Origin: Puniceicoccaceae bacterium | Lineage (GTDB): Bacteria; Verrucomicrobiota; Verrucomicrobiia; Opitutales; Coraliomargaritaceae | Reading direction: 5' to 3' | DNA: 64,000 nucleotides | Assembly (NCBI GenBank): GCA_002729725.1 | Contig: PBYS01000094.1 | Location: 1 to 64,000 of the forward strand | Shown: positions 9,467 to 18,972 of the stretch, piece by piece | Layout: the number at the start of each line of letters is the position of its first letter | Numbering within the stretch: position 1 is the first letter of the stretch | Position numbers and translations under genes: made by a program | Notes under the pieces: generated by a model | What the model was told of the DNA's origin: nothing | Seen by the model: only the letters and a program-made list of their open reading frames with translations | Databases searched by the model: none

Positions 9467-9716
9467 AGCACTCGCAACGAAAGCTTGGGTTGAAGACCGC
9501 ATGGTTTATCTGAAGCTTGCGGACAGTAGAGTTTTTGGATTTCCCGCAAGTCGCTTTCGGCGCCTCAAAGAAGCCTCGGACGAGCTTCTTGCGAAGGTCA
9601 CCATTGAAGTTAATGGATATGCGCTTCGCTGGGAAGAACTGGACGAAGACATTACCGTGCCCGGCGTCGTCGCAGGCCACTTCGAGCTTCCCCCAGAAGC
9701 TATCGAGCATGGATAA
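9441..9716 (+). CDS. DUF2442 protein
   Basis: 91 residues. DRMVYLKLADSRVFGFP followed by the basic F.RL..AS segment and RWEELDEDI is typical of DUF2442, a small family commonly paired with DUF4160. The ATG at 9441 lies inside the end of the DUF4160 gene in another frame, suggesting coupled translation. An upstream alternative start at 9387 would add non-conserved residues. Composition returns to the GC-richer level of the surrounding genome within this gene, so the right boundary of the AT-rich block falls near here. Confidence 0.75.
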   Translation: MNTVIASTEALATKAWVEDRMVYLKLADSRVFGFPASRFRRLKEASDELLAKVTIEVNGYALRWEELDEDITVPGVVAGHFELPPEAIEHG

Positions 9717-9805
9717 ATTACACGCTCATGCGACGCGCTGCTGGCGCTGCATTCGACTCGATAAAGTCGGATGTCCACGCTCTAGCGTAAGATTCGGAGT
9801 GGCTC

Positions 9806-9824
9806 GCAAGTTGCTGTAACTTGC
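9806..9824. terminator. Hairpin after DUF2442 gene
   Basis: A perfect 7-bp stem GCAAGTT/AACTTGC with a 5-nt loop lies 90 bp after the DUF2442 stop. There is no following T-run, so it is a weak terminator candidate or a structural element before the transporter gene. Nothing else was seen in 9717-9899. Confidence 0.35.
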
Positions 9825-9899
9825 CATTGCCACTATTTAACACAACTCATAACATTACACTTGCTTATTTAAAAGCAAAACAGCATAAGCATAAGTAAT

Positions 9900-11516
9900 A
9901 TGAATTTAGAGGCACTCAACCAGCTCTTACTCGACCAACCATTGGTCACGCTCTTCGCGGTCATCGCGGTGGGCCTACTCTTTGGTAACATCACCATCAA
10001 AGGGATCAACCTTGGAAGTTCGGGCGTGTTGTTCTCCGCATTACTGGCGGGGCACTTAGGCTATAGCATTCCTGGTGGCATTGGCACGCTGGGGCTGGTG
10101 CTGTTTGTCTACTGCGTGGGCATCGGCGCAGGGGGCCGCTTCTTTGCTTCGGTGGCACGTGAGGGGGCCACTTTAGCCAAGCTCGCACTCGTCATCGTCG
10201 CTCTGGGCGGACTTGTCACTTGGGCGGGCGCCAAGCTATTGGATCTGCCGGCCGATTTGGCCGCGGGTATCTTTGCTGGTGCCCTTACCAGCACACCAGC
10301 GCTGGCCGCTGCCACCGAGGGCCTCAAGGAGGCCGCCTCGGGAGTCAGTATTGGCTATGGTATCGCCTATCCTTTCGGTGTCATCGGTGTGGTGCTGTTT
10401 GTGCAGGTGCTCCCACGCATCTTAAAGCACGACCTGGAAAAGATCGCGGCTGAACATGATGCGGGCGATGCCGCAGAAGACCGCGTGGAAAATGTGCTGG
10501 TCGAATGCACCAACCAAAATCTGATTGGCAAACGGATCGCGGACTCGGGCGTCGCCAATCTGAACGCTTGCCAGGTCTCGCGCATTTTTAAAGACGGGCA
10601 GCTGGTGCCACTCAGCTATGACGACGCTTTTACAGAAGGCTTACTCTTATTGCTGGTTGGGCGGAGCAAAGAGATCGCCGTGGCAGTGGACTACATCGGC
10701 CATCGCAGCCATCGCAATGTCCTAAAGGACGTGGAAAATGAGCGCCAGCAACTACTGGTCACCGAGCGTAAGATGGCAGGCAAGAACCTGCGCGACGTCG
10801 CACCGCTCAAAAACTACGGCATCGTGATCACACGGATCACTCGGCTCGGCCTCACCTTTGTGCCCAATGCCTCGACTGTTATTGAGCTCAACGATCAGCT
10901 CACCTCGGTCGGCCGCCCGGATGACTTAAAAGGCTTTGCCAAAGCAGTCGGCCACCGCAGCAACGCCATCGACACGACCGACCTGCTCTCACTCTCGGCG
11001 GGTCTGACACTGGGCATCATCGTCGGATTGATCCCGATCGGCCTACCCGGCAGCACCCCCATCACATTGGGGCTCGCTGGCGGACCACTCTTTGTCGCCT
11101 TATTGCTGGGACACTTCGGTCGTGTTGGCCGCATCGTCGGTCACATTCCCCGCCCCACGCGCCTGTTGCTGCAAGAGCTGGGACTGGTGTTTTTCCTCGC
11201 CAATGCCGGCGTGCGCGGCGGTGGCTCCTTGGCCGCTACCGTGCAAGAATATGGCCCCATGCTCTTCGCCCTGGGTATCGCAGTCAGCATTGTGCCACTC
11301 ATGGTCGCTTGGCCGCTAGCGCGCAAGCTCTTTAAGCTGGATCCCTTACAAGCTCTCGGCGGCATCTGCGGCGGCATGACTTCCACCCCTGCCTTGGGTG
11401 CCATCACCGCCAAGACCGACTCGCAAGTGCCTGTGGTCAGCTATGTATCGGCCTATCCGGTAGCTCTGATCGTGATGATACTGATCGCTAAAGTGCTGAT
11501 CGGGCTACTGGCATAA
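9900..11516 (+). CDS. AspT/YidE-family transporter
   Basis: 538 residues, inner membrane. Two hydrophobic halves of about five helices each flank a central soluble part (about 185-360) that contains two TrkA-C-like domains. The paired motifs GALTSTPAL and GGMTSTPALG, one per half, mark the internal duplication typical of the aspartate:alanine exchanger / YidE superfamily. Known members exchange amino acids, while many YidE-type proteins have no known substrate, so the substrate is left open. The gene stands alone and is preceded by an AT-rich leader. Confidence 0.85.
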   Translation: MNLEALNQLLLDQPLVTLFAVIAVGLLFGNITIKGINLGSSGVLFSALLAGHLGYSIPGGIGTLGLVLFVYCVGIGAGGRFFASVAREGATLAKLALVIVALGGLVTWAGAKLLDLPADLAAGIFAGALTSTPALAAATEGLKEAASGVSIGYGIAYPFGVIGVVLFVQVLPRILKHDLEKIAAEHDAGDAAEDRVENVLVECTNQNLIGKRIADSGVANLNACQVSRIFKDGQLVPLSYDDAFTEGLLLLLVGRSKEIAVAVDYIGHRSHRNVLKDVENERQQLLVTERKMAGKNLRDVAPLKNYGIVITRITRLGLTFVPNASTVIELNDQLTSVGRPDDLKGFAKAVGHRSNAIDTTDLLSLSAGLTLGIIVGLIPIGLPGSTPITLGLAGGPLFVALLLGHFGRVGRIVGHIPRPTRLLLQELGLVFFLANAGVRGGGSLAATVQEYGPMLFALGIAVSIVPLMVAWPLARKLFKLDPLQALGGICGGMTSTPALGAITAKTDSQVPVVSYVSAYPVALIVMILIAKVLIGLLA

Positions 11517-11631
11517 ACACATAAGACCCACGACAGCTGCGATGCACAGAATTATGACATTTTGGTGTCTAGCGTCAGCAATGGGTGATTGAGCTTGTTC
11601 CCACCTCAAAGCTACTCTAAATCTCCGCCCC

Positions 11632-12684
11632 GTGAAAAAAGTCACCGATATCAACATCACTTCCAAAACACTGCTTCCTTCTCCGCTCGCCCTATGCGAA
11701 GAGATCGTTAAAACGGACGCAGCGGATAAATTCGTGGCCGAGAGCCGCGAAGCGATCAACGAGATCATTTTTGGTAAGGACCGCCGACTACTCGTCGTCA
11801 TTGGCCCTTGCTCGATCCATGATCTTAAAGCTGGACGTGAATACGCCGAAAAACTTGCTAAACTCGCCAAAGAAGTCGACGACCGCATGCTAATTGTCAT
11901 GCGCGTCTATTTTGAAAAGCCGCGCACCACTGTCGGCTGGAAGGGCCTGATCATGGACCCGAAGCTCGACGGCACCAGCGACATTCCAGAAGGTCTACGC
12001 ATCGCGCGCCGCTTCCTACTCGACATCATCGAGCTGGGCTTGCCCACCGCCACAGAGCTGCTGGACCCGATCACACCGCAATACATCGCCGACTTAGTCT
12101 GCTGGTCCGCTATCGGCGCCCGCACCACCGAGAGTCAGACACACCGCCAAATGGCCTCCGGCCTCTCGATGCCACTCGGCTTCAAAAACGGCACCGATGG
12201 TGGGCTCGGGGTCGCCATCAACGCAATCAAGGCCGCCAGCCAGCCACAAACTTTTCTCGGCATTGATAACCAAGGCCAGGCCAACGCACTCACAACAAAG
12301 GGCAACCCACACTGTCACATCGTGCTCCGCGGCGGTTCCCACGGTCCTAACTACGGCGCCGACGATGTCGCACAAGCCCGTGACAAACTTGAATCTGCCG
12401 GGCTCACTGCTGCGATCATGACTGACTGCAGTCACGCCAACAGCGATAAAGACCCCGGCCGCCAGCCATTGGTCTTTGACGAGATCGTACGCCAAAGCCT
12501 CATCGACCCCAGCGTCATCGGCGCCATGGTCGAAAGTAATCTCGAATTTGGTAATCAATCTTTCCCTCAACCTGTGGCCGATCTTAAATACGGCGTCTCC
12601 ATCACCGATGGCTGCATCGACTGGGCGACTACCGAAGCTATGATACGCAAAGGCTACGAGGATTTAGCACCACTCTTCACTTAA
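11632..12684 (+). CDS. aroG: 3-deoxy-7-phosphoheptulonate (DAHP) synthase, class I
   Basis: 350 residues, the same length as E. coli AroG/F/H. It condenses phosphoenolpyruvate with erythrose 4-phosphate, the first step of the shikimate pathway, in the cytoplasm. Motifs seen are LLVVIGPCSIHD, MRVYFEKPRTTVGWKG, IGARTTESQ, GFKNGTDG, DCSHANS and the metal-site region MVESN. The start is GTG at 11632. I cannot tell from sequence which aromatic amino acid inhibits it; the symbol names the family only. Confidence 0.92.
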   Translation: MKKVTDINITSKTLLPSPLALCEEIVKTDAADKFVAESREAINEIIFGKDRRLLVVIGPCSIHDLKAGREYAEKLAKLAKEVDDRMLIVMRVYFEKPRTTVGWKGLIMDPKLDGTSDIPEGLRIARRFLLDIIELGLPTATELLDPITPQYIADLVCWSAIGARTTESQTHRQMASGLSMPLGFKNGTDGGLGVAINAIKAASQPQTFLGIDNQGQANALTTKGNPHCHIVLRGGSHGPNYGADDVAQARDKLESAGLTAAIMTDCSHANSDKDPGRQPLVFDEIVRQSLIDPSVIGAMVESNLEFGNQSFPQPVADLKYGVSITDGCIDWATTEAMIRKGYEDLAPLFT

Positions 12685-12798
12685 GGACAGCATAAGCGAA
12701 GCTTCTGCTATTCAAATCAGAAACTTCCAGCGTTGAAGACCTCGGCACCCATCCTGTATTAATTCATCTAATCACAAACACCCAACCGCATAAGAATT

Positions 12799-13782
12799 AT
12801 GATTAAACAACCCATTCGTGTCGCCGTCACAGGTGCAGCTGGTAATATCGGCTACGCCCTTCTATTCCGTATCGCTTCAGGTGCCATGTTTGGCCCCGAC
12901 CAACCGGTCGCGCTGAACTTGATCGAAATCCCACCTGCCCTCGACGCGCTCAAGGGTGTCGTGATGGAATTGGACGACTGCGCCTTTCCGCTGTTGAAAG
13001 ATGTCGTCGCCACCACCGATATGGACGAAGGCTTCAAAGATGTAAACTGGGCACTGCTAGTCGGTTCCGTGCCACGTAAAGCGGGCATGGAACGCGGAGA
13101 TTTGCTGGGTATCAACGGCAAGGTCTTTACGGGCCAAGGCAAGGCCATCGGCGCCAATGCAGCTCCCGATGTGCGCGTGCTAGTCGTGGGTAACCCATGC
13201 AACACCAACTGCTTGATCGCCATGAACAATGCCGAAGGCGTGCCCAACGACCGCTTCTTCGCCATGACCATGCTTGACGAGAACCGCGCCAAGACACAGC
13301 TCGCCCAAAAGGCAGGTGTCGACGTGACCGAAGTCAGCAATATGACAATCTGGGGCAACCACTCGGCCACCCAGTATCCTGATTTCTACTCTGCTAAGAT
13401 CGGCGGCAAGTCTGCTGCTGAAGTCATCGGCGACGAAGCTTGGCTCAAGGATACCTTCATCCCCGACGTGCAAACACGGGGTGCAGCCATCATCAAAGCA
13501 CGTGGTGCATCCTCAGCGGCCTCCGCCGCCAACGGCATCGTGGATTCTGTCCGCGCGCTCACCACACCCACCGCCGAAGGTGACACCTTCAGCATGTGCC
13601 TCTGCTCCGATGGCAGCTACGGCACACCCGAAGGTTTGATCATCTCCTTCCCTTGCCGCAGCGATGGCGAGAAGATCGAGATCGTCAAAGACATCGAGCT
13701 CAACGAATTCAGCCGTGCAAAATTCGACGCCTCCGTGCAAGAATTGGCTGAAGAACGCGAAGCAGTCAAAGACCTGATCTAA
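12799..13782 (+). CDS. mdh: Malate dehydrogenase
   Basis: 327 residues. NAD-dependent interconversion of malate and oxaloacetate in the TCA cycle. The N-terminal [17 protein letters not shown] is the Rossmann motif of the cytosolic-type MDH group; substrate arginine lies in [22 protein letters not shown] follows, and the catalytic histidine is in [12 protein letters not shown]. Length and motifs fit the family. It is transcribed alone and ends just before a strong terminator. Confidence 0.93.
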   Translation: MIKQPIRVAVTGAAGNIGYALLFRIASGAMFGPDQPVALNLIEIPPALDALKGVVMELDDCAFPLLKDVVATTDMDEGFKDVNWALLVGSVPRKAGMERGDLLGINGKVFTGQGKAIGANAAPDVRVLVVGNPCNTNCLIAMNNAEGVPNDRFFAMTMLDENRAKTQLAQKAGVDVTEVSNMTIWGNHSATQYPDFYSAKIGGKSAAEVIGDEAWLKDTFIPDVQTRGAAIIKARGASSAASAANGIVDSVRALTTPTAEGDTFSMCLCSDGSYGTPEGLIISFPCRSDGEKIEIVKDIELNEFSRAKFDASVQELAEEREAVKDLI

Positions 13783-13809
13783 GTAATCGCACACAGCGAC
13801 CTTTCACAA

Positions 13810-13843
13810 AGCCCGCCAGCATCTCTGCTCGGCGGGCTTTTTT
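13810..13843 (+). terminator. Rho-independent terminator of mdh
   Basis: AGCCCGCC pairs with GGCGGGCT across a short loop and is followed by TTTTTT, 28 bp after the mdh stop. It lies between convergent genes. Confidence 0.88.
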
Positions 13844-13860
13844 AGCGAGAAAGCCTGCCC

Positions 13861-14997
13861 CTACTGCACTTCCCCATCTGCCTGCAGCCTGCCATAAGCC
13901 TGCATCACGCCCTCCACTACAGCAGCGGTGTATTCCAATAAAATATCATCGGCAGGCAAGGGCTGATGATGCGCACGAGCGTTCAGCGCCGCTTGTATGC
14001 GCGCATATTCTCGCTCACTGTTGGCCACATAGGGCTCCAATAGCACGGTCGGGCATTTGACTAGGCGTAACAACATTAAATTACGCGCCCACAAATAGGG
14101 CACCTCGGCATCAATTCGGATCGCATTATACCCTTGGTAATCAGAGGCCGGCAGTCCCGTCGCCTCTCCAAGGGCCTCGCCTAAGGCGGCACCGAGTGTA
14201 GCCTCAATAGGCCCACTGCCATTGGTCAGCTTCTCGGTCAGCTGTGCCTGATGTTCTGAACTCAGCAGCTCGGCCTCGCTCAAGCAACCAAAGACTAATA
14301 CGTGCGTATGGTCGCTCTGCACCAGCTGTTGTGTATCGCCCTCGGGCCATGCGGCTGCATTGACGTGCAGTGAGAGCAAGGCATCAGGGCGAATCTGCTC
14401 GTTGACAACCCGAGCGCGCTCCGCCAACTCCCCGCTCACAATCGCCATCCGTATGGCCGCGTCTCGCACTGCCATCGCGTGCTGGAGCTGGATCTGTAAA
14501 TTGACCTCACTGGGCGGCGTTCGCTGAGCCGCCACAGCAGGCCAATAATCCGCAAAGGTCTCAGGATTGATGGGCTGAGACGACTCGCGCAGCAGAGTCA
14601 CTTGCGCGCCCAAGCGAGTCAACTCAGCCCGCACACGCTGGGCCACTTCCAACACCAGCTCGCCTTCGCGCACCCAGTAGTCCTGCTCAGAGATCCGGAA
14701 GTTGCGCCATTCCCATTTCGCCCAGAATCCCCCGACATGGCCAGGGTCCAGTGCGAGATGCAGTCCAGCAAGGGGCGCTGCCGAAAGCGCCTGCCCCAGG
14801 ATTCGCCTCTCTGCCGGAGAGCTCCACCAGGCCTCCACCTTTTGTGCCGCCACCTCTTCTAGGTCGAGGCGCGCAGCGCCATCGAAGTATGGCGTATAAC
14901 GCGTCGATAACGCGTAGGCGATTTGCTCAGGCGTGCTCTGCGCCAGCAGCAAAATTGGCCACACAGAAAGCGCCAGTAAGATTCGAAAAGTTCGCAT
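13861..14997 (-). CDS. Secreted N-acetylmuramoyl-L-alanine amidase (Amidase_3)
   Basis: 378 residues with an N-terminal signal peptide (ILLALSVWPILLLAQ), so periplasmic or envelope-bound. It cleaves the bond between muramic acid and the peptide stem. Zinc-site elements seen are LDPGHVGG (His), the E in REGELVLEVA, and LLSLHVNAA (His); the late glutamate lies in LLEPYVANSE. The ATG at 14997 directly precedes the signal peptide; a TTG three codons upstream is less likely. Spacing between the first two zinc ligands is longer than in AmiA-type enzymes, so this is a divergent member. Confidence 0.8.
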   Translation of the reverse strand: MRTFRILLALSVWPILLLAQSTPEQIAYALSTRYTPYFDGAARLDLEEVAAQKVEAWWSSPAERRILGQALSAAPLAGLHLALDPGHVGGFWAKWEWRNFRISEQDYWVREGELVLEVAQRVRAELTRLGAQVTLLRESSQPINPETFADYWPAVAAQRTPPSEVNLQIQLQHAMAVRDAAIRMAIVSGELAERARVVNEQIRPDALLSLHVNAAAWPEGDTQQLVQSDHTHVLVFGCLSEAELLSSEHQAQLTEKLTNGSGPIEATLGAALGEALGEATGLPASDYQGYNAIRIDAEVPYLWARNLMLLRLVKCPTVLLEPYVANSEREYARIQAALNARAHHQPLPADDILLEYTAAVVEGVMQAYGRLQADGEVQ

Positions 14998-15061
14998 GAA
15001 TACCAATTCTTAGAATAGAGGAACAAGAGCAGCTACACACAGACAGGATTGCCCCTGCGAC

Positions 15062-15095
15062 AATAAAAAAACCGCTGGTGAGCACCAGCGGTTTT
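15062..15095 (-). terminator. Terminator of mscS
   Basis: Perfect 13-bp inverted repeat AAAACCGCTGGTG/CACCAGCGGTTTT with an A-run on its left side, i.e. a T-run on the minus strand. It lies 25 bp past the mscS stop. Confidence 0.88.
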
Positions 15096-15119
15096 GAAAA
15101 TTGTATTCGTTTAAAATGC

Positions 15120-15983
15120 TTAAGAAGCGTTCTCCTGGAACACGTGGATGTCGCGCTGAGGGAATGGAATGCTGATTCCTTCGGCATCGAACTTCTCTTT
15201 GACTGCCTTAGTGAAGTCAAATTTGACAGCCCAGTAATCAGCGGACTTGACCCATGGACGAACCACAAAGTCGACGCTGCTATCACCCAAGTTAGCCACC
15301 GCAATTGTGACCGCAGGATCTTTGAGCACACGCTCATCAGCAGCCAACAAGTCTTCCATAATCTTTTTCGCCTTGTTCAAATCATCGCCATAACCGACAC
15401 CAACTGTCATATCGACACGACGTGTCGGGTGCGCAGAAACGTTGGTAATCGAACCGCCCATGATGGAGGAATTGGGCATGATGATTTGAATATTATCGGG
15501 GGTCTTCATCTCAGTGGTCAAAATACCCACTTCAACAATCACACCCGCTTCACCACCAGCTTTCACGAAATCACCAGCTTTAAAGGGCTTGAAGAGAATC
15601 AACAGCACACCCGCCGCAAAGTTAGAAAGCGAACCTTGTAGAGCCAGCCCCACCGCCAAGCCAGCGGCACCGATCACGGCTACAAAGGAAGTCGTCTGTA
15701 CACCCAGCTTACCAATCGCGGCGATCACGATAAAGATGACCAAAGCCCCGTGAATCAGGCTCGCAAAGAACCCGACCAAGGTCGGATCCACTTCACGTTT
15801 CTGTAAGGTGCTAACGAAGCAATTCTTTACCTTTTTGGCGACCCACAGGCCCACCACGAGTATAAGAACAGCGGCGATGATTTTCATCCCGTACAAGGCA
15901 AGACCATCGATGACCTTTTCAACAATCGTTGGCTCGGCTACCGGAGCGGTAGCGGTAATTAATCCTGAGGTTTCTTCTTCCAT
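15120..15983 (-). CDS. mscS: Small-conductance mechanosensitive channel
   Basis: 287 residues, the same size as E. coli MscS. A heptameric inner-membrane channel that opens under membrane tension to release solutes after osmotic downshock. Three hydrophobic segments are visible (about 33-55, 70-90 and 100-130). The pore helix GAAGLAVGLALQGSLSNF is nearly the E. coli pattern with its glycine/alanine packing, followed by FKPFKAGD and the beta and alpha/beta cytoplasmic domains. It has its own strong terminator. Confidence 0.93.
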   Translation of the reverse strand: MEEETSGLITATAPVAEPTIVEKVIDGLALYGMKIIAAVLILVVGLWVAKKVKNCFVSTLQKREVDPTLVGFFASLIHGALVIFIVIAAIGKLGVQTTSFVAVIGAAGLAVGLALQGSLSNFAAGVLLILFKPFKAGDFVKAGGEAGVIVEVGILTTEMKTPDNIQIIMPNSSIMGGSITNVSAHPTRRVDMTVGVGYGDDLNKAKKIMEDLLAADERVLKDPAVTIAVANLGDSSVDFVVRPWVKSADYWAVKFDFTKAVKEKFDAEGISIPFPQRDIHVFQENAS

Positions 15984-16093
15984 GATGTATGTAGGTTAAT
16001 ATTGTCTGTTGAATATAATGACAGACCCATATTGAGTGATATACCTCATATGACAATCAGTAAAAACTAAATAAATGCTGACCGACTTGACGA

Positions 16094-16762
16094 CTAATGC
16101 GCCGGACGCACTTGAATTTTCGCAGCTGCACCCAGCCCTAGCGTCATCGCGACAGCATTACTCGCCAGTTCCACACTGACCGACTCTGCACTCATACTAC
16201 GCGCTCTAACCTGTAGCCGCACGCCGGGGTTTAGTCCAGATTCAGCGATATAATTTAAGAAACCTGTATCTTGATCACTGATTCGAGCCACAGTGAGCTG
16301 CGTATTTAAGGGGCACTCAACTAAAGTTTCCACTTCTCCATGCACCAATTCGCCTTCAGCCGAAGGAATTGGATCTCCATGCGGATCCTCGGTGGGATGG
16401 CCTAAAAAACGATCAATCCGCTCCAATAGTAGGTCAGACACGACGTGCTCGAGTTGTTCGGCCTCTTCGTGCACCTCCGACCAATCGAAGCCTAACACCT
16501 CCACCAAGAACTGCTCGATCAAACGATGCCGCCGCAGCACATGCAAAGCTAATTTACGCCCAGGCTCAGTCAACTGCACCCCAACGCGCGGCGCGTATAG
16601 AACCAAACCCGCATCCGAAAGCGCCTTCACCATAGTAGTTGCCGTGCCGGGCACGACTCCCAAGGCCTCAGCTACCTGCCCCATCGGCACTTCGCAGGAA
16701 GTCAACTTCTCAGAGACAAGGTAAATATGCTTAATATAATCTTCTACGGTAGCGCTTGGCAT
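16094..16762 (-). CDS. DtxR/MntR-family metal-dependent regulator
   Basis: 222 residues. An N-terminal winged helix-turn-helix (about 5-70, AEALGVVPGTATTMVKAL) is followed by a metal-binding dimerisation domain (HRLIEQFL, EVHEEAEQLEHV, GHPTEDPHG) and a C-terminal FeoA/SH3-like domain (about 150-222). Family members repress iron or manganese transport when loaded with metal. No metal transporter is adjacent, so the regulon is elsewhere or unseen. Short palindromes in its upstream region may be operator sites. Confidence 0.85.
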   Translation of the reverse strand: MPSATVEDYIKHIYLVSEKLTSCEVPMGQVAEALGVVPGTATTMVKALSDAGLVLYAPRVGVQLTEPGRKLALHVLRRHRLIEQFLVEVLGFDWSEVHEEAEQLEHVVSDLLLERIDRFLGHPTEDPHGDPIPSAEGELVHGEVETLVECPLNTQLTVARISDQDTGFLNYIAESGLNPGVRLQVRARSMSAESVSVELASNAVAMTLGLGAAAKIQVRPAH

Positions 16763-16787
16763 AGTGCTCTCACGATCATCCGTCCCG

Positions 16788-16892
16788 CTTATAAGGCCAA
16801 GATTATTTTGAATCCTGCTGCCATTTAAATGGATCGTCAGCTTATCTTAGTAATAGTAAATGACTTAGCCGCAAATAATCACAGCTTATAAG
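16788..16892. promoter_or_regulatory. Palindromes upstream of MntR-like gene
   Basis: Within the 214-bp gap between the divergent MntR-like and TPR genes lie the perfect 12-bp palindrome CCATTTAAATGG (16821-16832) and two copies of the 8-bp palindrome CTTATAAG (16788-16795 and 16885-16892). The latter are about 97 bp apart, one near each gene. They are candidate operators for autoregulation; this is inference. Confidence 0.35.
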
Positions 16893-16976
16893 AGTTAGCC
16901 CAAAAGTGGAGAAGCAAGCAGCGGAACGCTTTCTTATTGGCGTGGTCCCTTGTAAGCCTCATATTCCGTTTAGATC

Positions 16977-17810
16977 ATGCCTCGTTTCCGTCATTATTCG
17001 ACCCTTTGCAGCTTTTTAGCTCTGACTTGCCTCTGCCACGCTTCCGATCTGGCTAGCACCCGCTTACTCAGCATCGCGGAAAAAGAAACAAAGATCTATC
17101 AAAAGATCGCCGAAGACCCTGAATTTTACACCGAGGATGATCTCAATCGCCGAATTAACGATCTGGTGCAGTCCTACCGCAGCTACCTGATCGAGCAGCC
17201 AGAAGATGTGAGTGCTTACATTCTCTACGGCAAATTACTACGCCGAGTGCAAGAGTATGAGCAGGCCTTTAAAGCCTTTCTTAAAGCCGATGAGCTCGAC
17301 CCCGAAATTGCCGTAGTCAAGCAACAGATCGGCAATCACCTAGCCGAAGAGGGCAAAGGCAAAGCCGCCCTCACCTTCTATCTGCGAGCGGTCGAACTCG
17401 CCCCGGAGACAGCGGTCTATCACTATACACTCGGCCAGTTAATCGATGATTTTCGAGAGGAATTCATTCAAGAAAAAATCTTCACTCAAGATGCACTGGA
17501 GCGCGAGATGCTCAAAGCCTTTCGCAAAGCAGCTCAGATGGAACCGGATAATTTCGACTATCAGCTGCGGCTGGGCGAAGCCTACTACCAACTCAGCAGC
17601 CCCGACTGGAGAACCGCTCTACTGCACTGGAAACAAGTCCGCAAACAAACCAGCACGCGACTGCAAGGCGAGATTCTCGATCTCCACAGCGCTCGCGTGC
17701 TGGGCAAACTGGGCCGCACGCAAGAAGCGAACAAACTGCTGGAGCAAGTACTCAACCCCGCGCTACAGAAGTCGAAACAACAGGTACTCGACGAGATCGC
17801 GATTCACTGA
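16977..17810 (+). CDS. Secreted TPR protein
   Basis: 277 residues with an N-terminal signal peptide (CSFLALTCLCHAS). About four TPR-type helical pairs are visible, such as AYILYGKLLRRVQEYEQAFK and TAVYHYTLGQLIDD. It probably acts as a protein-interaction scaffold in the periplasm. No enzyme motif was found. It is followed at 93 bp by the YhaM-like gene. Confidence 0.7.
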   Translation: MPRFRHYSTLCSFLALTCLCHASDLASTRLLSIAEKETKIYQKIAEDPEFYTEDDLNRRINDLVQSYRSYLIEQPEDVSAYILYGKLLRRVQEYEQAFKAFLKADELDPEIAVVKQQIGNHLAEEGKGKAALTFYLRAVELAPETAVYHYTLGQLIDDFREEFIQEKIFTQDALEREMLKAFRKAAQMEPDNFDYQLRLGEAYYQLSSPDWRTALLHWKQVRKQTSTRLQGEILDLHSARVLGKLGRTQEANKLLEQVLNPALQKSKQQVLDEIAIH

Positions 17811-17903
17811 ACCGCCCACGAGCTAACAGCGACACCCAGATTTTCCCTTTCACTGAGCTTTCTCTTTAAAAATCACATCCGACCGCAATAGCCCCGCACA
17901 ATC

Positions 17904-18887
17904 ATGAGCGAATTCAAAACCGTCCAAGAACTCAAACAACTCGATCCCGCCATCGCCGTCCCCTTCCGCAGCATTTTTATACTGCGCCGCAAGACGGTGA
18001 AGACCGCCAAAAACGGCAACCCCTTCCTCAGTATCGAACTCGGCGATGCCGGTGGCAGTTTCACCGCCAACGCCTTTGGCGATTCGGCCGTATTTGCCGC
18101 ACTCGAAAACGTAGCCGAAGGCGCCATGGTTCGCATTTCGGGAAAGACTGAATATTACCAAGAGCGCTTCTCCCCCCGTCTGCAGGCTGCCGAAGAAGTC
18201 GCCCCCAGCGATGAAGAAGCGCAAAGCATGCTCAGCCAACTGGTCGAAGTGCCACCCGAGTCAGAAGACGACCTGTGGGCACATATCAAAGAAGCGATTG
18301 CCGCCATTCAACACCCACAACTGCACGACACCGTGCAACGGGTCATGGATGAAGTGGGCGCCCAATTTCGCACCAGCACCGCAGCCATTAGTATGCACCA
18401 CGCCTACCGCCATGGACTCTTAGAGCACACCACACATATGGTTCGTGCCGCCCGCGCGCTGTTGCCTCTGTATCCGCAGGTCGATGCCGACCTGGCAATC
18501 GCAGGCATTATTCTACACGACATCGGCAAAATAGAAGAATATGAAGGCGACTACGCCGCCAAAATCAGCCGCATCGGCACCTTACAGGGCCACGTCGTGC
18601 TCGGTTTCCGCACCGCCCGCAAGGCAGCGATCCAATCCAAACTCAACCCGGACCTGACCGAGCGCCTCGAACACATCATTCTCAGTCACCAAGGCGAGAA
18701 AGAATGGGGAGCCGCCGCCATGGCCGCCACGCCTGAAGCTGTATTTGTCTCCATGGTCGACAACCTCGATGCCAAAATGGGCATGGTCCAACGCGTCCTT
18801 CGCAATGCTCCGGAAGGTGAAGAGTTTTCCGAATACTTAATGGGCCTAAAAACCCGCGTCCTGCTCACCCCACCCGACAAGAGCTAA
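17904..18887 (+). CDS. OB-fold plus HD-domain nuclease, YhaM-like
   Basis: 327 residues. An N-terminal OB-fold (about 15-105, nucleic-acid binding) is followed by an HD phosphohydrolase domain: HHAYRHGLLEHT, the metal-binding HD pair in IILHDIGKIEEY, then ILSHQG and VDNLDAKM. This order matches the YhaM family, 3'-5' exonucleases acting on RNA or single-stranded DNA in Gram-positive bacteria. The exact substrate in this phylum is not known to me. Cytoplasmic, no signal peptide. Confidence 0.8.
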   Translation: MSEFKTVQELKQLDPAIAVPFRSIFILRRKTVKTAKNGNPFLSIELGDAGGSFTANAFGDSAVFAALENVAEGAMVRISGKTEYYQERFSPRLQAAEEVAPSDEEAQSMLSQLVEVPPESEDDLWAHIKEAIAAIQHPQLHDTVQRVMDEVGAQFRTSTAAISMHHAYRHGLLEHTTHMVRAARALLPLYPQVDADLAIAGIILHDIGKIEEYEGDYAAKISRIGTLQGHVVLGFRTARKAAIQSKLNPDLTERLEHIILSHQGEKEWGAAAMAATPEAVFVSMVDNLDAKMGMVQRVLRNAPEGEEFSEYLMGLKTRVLLTPPDKS

Positions 18888-18972
18888 GTGATCAATGTAG
18901 GATTTGCGCTGTTTTTGTAGGATTCAGGATAAACGATTTGCATTCTCGACAGGGCCGAATTGTCTCTCCGAC

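Noticed and set aside
15078-15641. Plus-strand open frame across mscS
   Set aside because: It is the reverse image of a well-conserved channel gene, with no independent support.
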